From a gamma proteobacterium symbiont of Ctena orbiculata (lineage in GTDB: Bacteria; Pseudomonadota; Gammaproteobacteria; Chromatiales; Chromatiaceae): a stretch of 46,714 bases of DNA. A program made the translations under genes and the position numbers. The stretch is from contig NATW01000129.1 in assembly GCA_003094555.1 (NCBI GenBank), positions 1 through 46,714 of the forward strand, given 5' to 3'. Shown piece after piece: positions 45,787 through 46,714 of the stretch (within the stretch, counting starts at the first letter, position 1; every line of letters begins with the position of its first letter). The notes beneath the pieces are model-generated. The model saw only the letters and a program-made list of their open reading frames with translations. It did no database searches and was not told the DNA's origin.

Positions 45787-46557
45787 TCAGGTATCATCGC
45801 CCTTACGCTCACTGACGGTTCTATGCTCCCGATGCTTGCGTAACTGGGCCAGGGTCAGCACCGGCCCGGAGACCCCATAGGCGAGAAACAGCAGAAACAG
45901 CACCGTGGGCGGATGGGTTTGTACAATCGCCAACACGATCACCACCACAACCAGGACAATGAAGGGCACCTTGCCTTGAAAATCGATCTCCTTGAAGCTG
46001 TGGTAACGAAAGTTGCTTACCATCAGCAAACCGGTGAGGGTGGTGATAACCGCCGCCGGCCAACCAAGCGTGTCTCCATCCATGCCATAATCGACACCCA
46101 GCCAGACACCGGCCGCTATAATGGCGGCCGCTGACGGACTCGGCAGTCCCTGGAAGTATTTCTTGTCCGCACTGGCTAGTTGGGTGTTGAAACGGGCCAG
46201 ACGCAGGGCGCCTGTAGCCGTGTAGATGAAGGCGGCCAACCACCCCAGCTTACCCAGATCGCTCAATGCCCAGATATAGACAACCAGGGCCGGCGCCAAT
46301 CCGAACGATACCATATCCGACAGGCTGTCATACTCTGCGCCGAATGCGCTCTGGGTCTTGGTCAGCCGCGCCACCCGCCCGTCCAGGCCATCCATCAGCA
46401 TAGCCACAAAGATGGCAACAGCAGCCAGCTCATATTTACCGTTGACGGCCGCGAGAATGGAATAGAAACCGGCGAACAGGGCGGCAGTGGTGAACAGGTT
46501 CGGTAACAGATAGATCCCTCGACTGCGTTTCTTCTGCTTGATCTCTTCAGGCTCCAT
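45787..46557 (-). CDS. pssA: CDP-diacylglycerol-serine O-phosphatidyltransferase
   Basis: PssA makes phosphatidylserine from CDP-diacylglycerol and serine. The CDP-alcohol phosphotransferase motif is complete: DGRVAR, then 8 residues, G, 3 residues, D, 3 residues, D (about residues 60-82). There are several transmembrane helices. The 256 residues fit the membrane-bound (not E. coli-type) enzyme. It lies about 190 bases upstream of leuA, on the same strand. Confidence 0.95.
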   Translation of the reverse strand: MEPEEIKQKKRSRGIYLLPNLFTTAALFAGFYSILAAVNGKYELAAVAIFVAMLMDGLDGRVARLTKTQSAFGAEYDSLSDMVSFGLAPALVVYIWALSDLGKLGWLAAFIYTATGALRLARFNTQLASADKKYFQGLPSPSAAAIIAAGVWLGVDYGMDGDTLGWPAAVITTLTGLLMVSNFRYHSFKEIDFQGKVPFIVLVVVVIVLAIVQTHPPTVLFLLFLAYGVSGPVLTLAQLRKHREHRTVSERKGDDT

Positions 46558-46714
46558 GGTACCGACCCATTTAAATTAAACTCCAAGGATTATAACAAGG
46601 CTGATGGTTAAAAGCGCCACACTTGGCGGTGCCTGCTTAGCCACAATGTTCGGCCACTGAATCGGTGACCGGGTGATAGTGAGTGGGTCCGGGTTGCCCC
46701 ACCGTTTAACCATC

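Overview
The window looks like a chromosomal segment of a gammaproteobacterium. Support comes from the rpsP-rimM-trmD-rplS ribosomal operon, ffh next to a ypjD-type gene, and a Pseudomonas/Vibrio-style flagellar locus with recognisable sigma-54 and sigma-28 promoters. prfC, rimI-udg, leuA and pssA also fit. From memory the gene set resembles sulfur-oxidising Chromatiales-type bacteria such as Sedimenticola or Thiodiazotropha. That is only an impression, because no phylogenetic marker was compared. I saw no insertion sequence, prophage, CRISPR array or integrase.

Layout. 1-2.1 kb: 3' part of an acyl-CoA synthetase/GNAT fusion (Pat-like), closed by a bidirectional terminator. 2.2-5.7 kb (minus): rplS, trmD, rimM, rpsP, then ffh, with an AT-rich imperfect palindrome between rpsP and ffh. 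5.9-6.7 kb (plus): a CcsA/YpjD membrane protein. 6.7-22.8 kb (minus, listed left to right): fliT, fliS, fliD, flaG, fliC, flgL, flgK, flgJ, flgI, flgH, flgG, flgF, flgE, flgD, flgC, flgB, cheR, cheV. 23.0-24.6 kb (plus): flgA, flgM, flgN.

Reading promoters by eye gives a consistent flagellar hierarchy. Sigma-54 sites precede flgA, flgB, flgF and flgG (basal body and hook). Sigma-28 sites precede fliC, cheV-cheR and flgM (filament, chemotaxis and the anti-sigma factor). An intrinsic terminator closes flgBCDE. The flagellin is very small (256 aa).

24.7-27.0 kb (minus): an arsS-type radical SAM gene with its two usual partner glycosyltransferases. 27.3-28.9 kb: small genes, tRNA-Arg(CCT), a nuclease-fold protein and a DUF2934-like protein. 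29.2-35.9 kb (plus): sucA, sucB, class I fumarase and an AcuI/YhdH-type reductase, a TCA-cycle block without lpd. 36.0-37.2 kb (minus): glgC. 37.6-39.8 kb (plus): an ATP-grasp ligase followed by an isoaspartyl peptidase/asparaginase, the most interesting unassigned pair here. 40.2-41.8 kb (minus): prfC. 42.1-42.8 kb (plus): a SprA-like HEXXH protein with a three-codon ORF in front. 42.8-46.6 kb (minus): rimI, udg, leuA (own sigma-70 promoter) and pssA.
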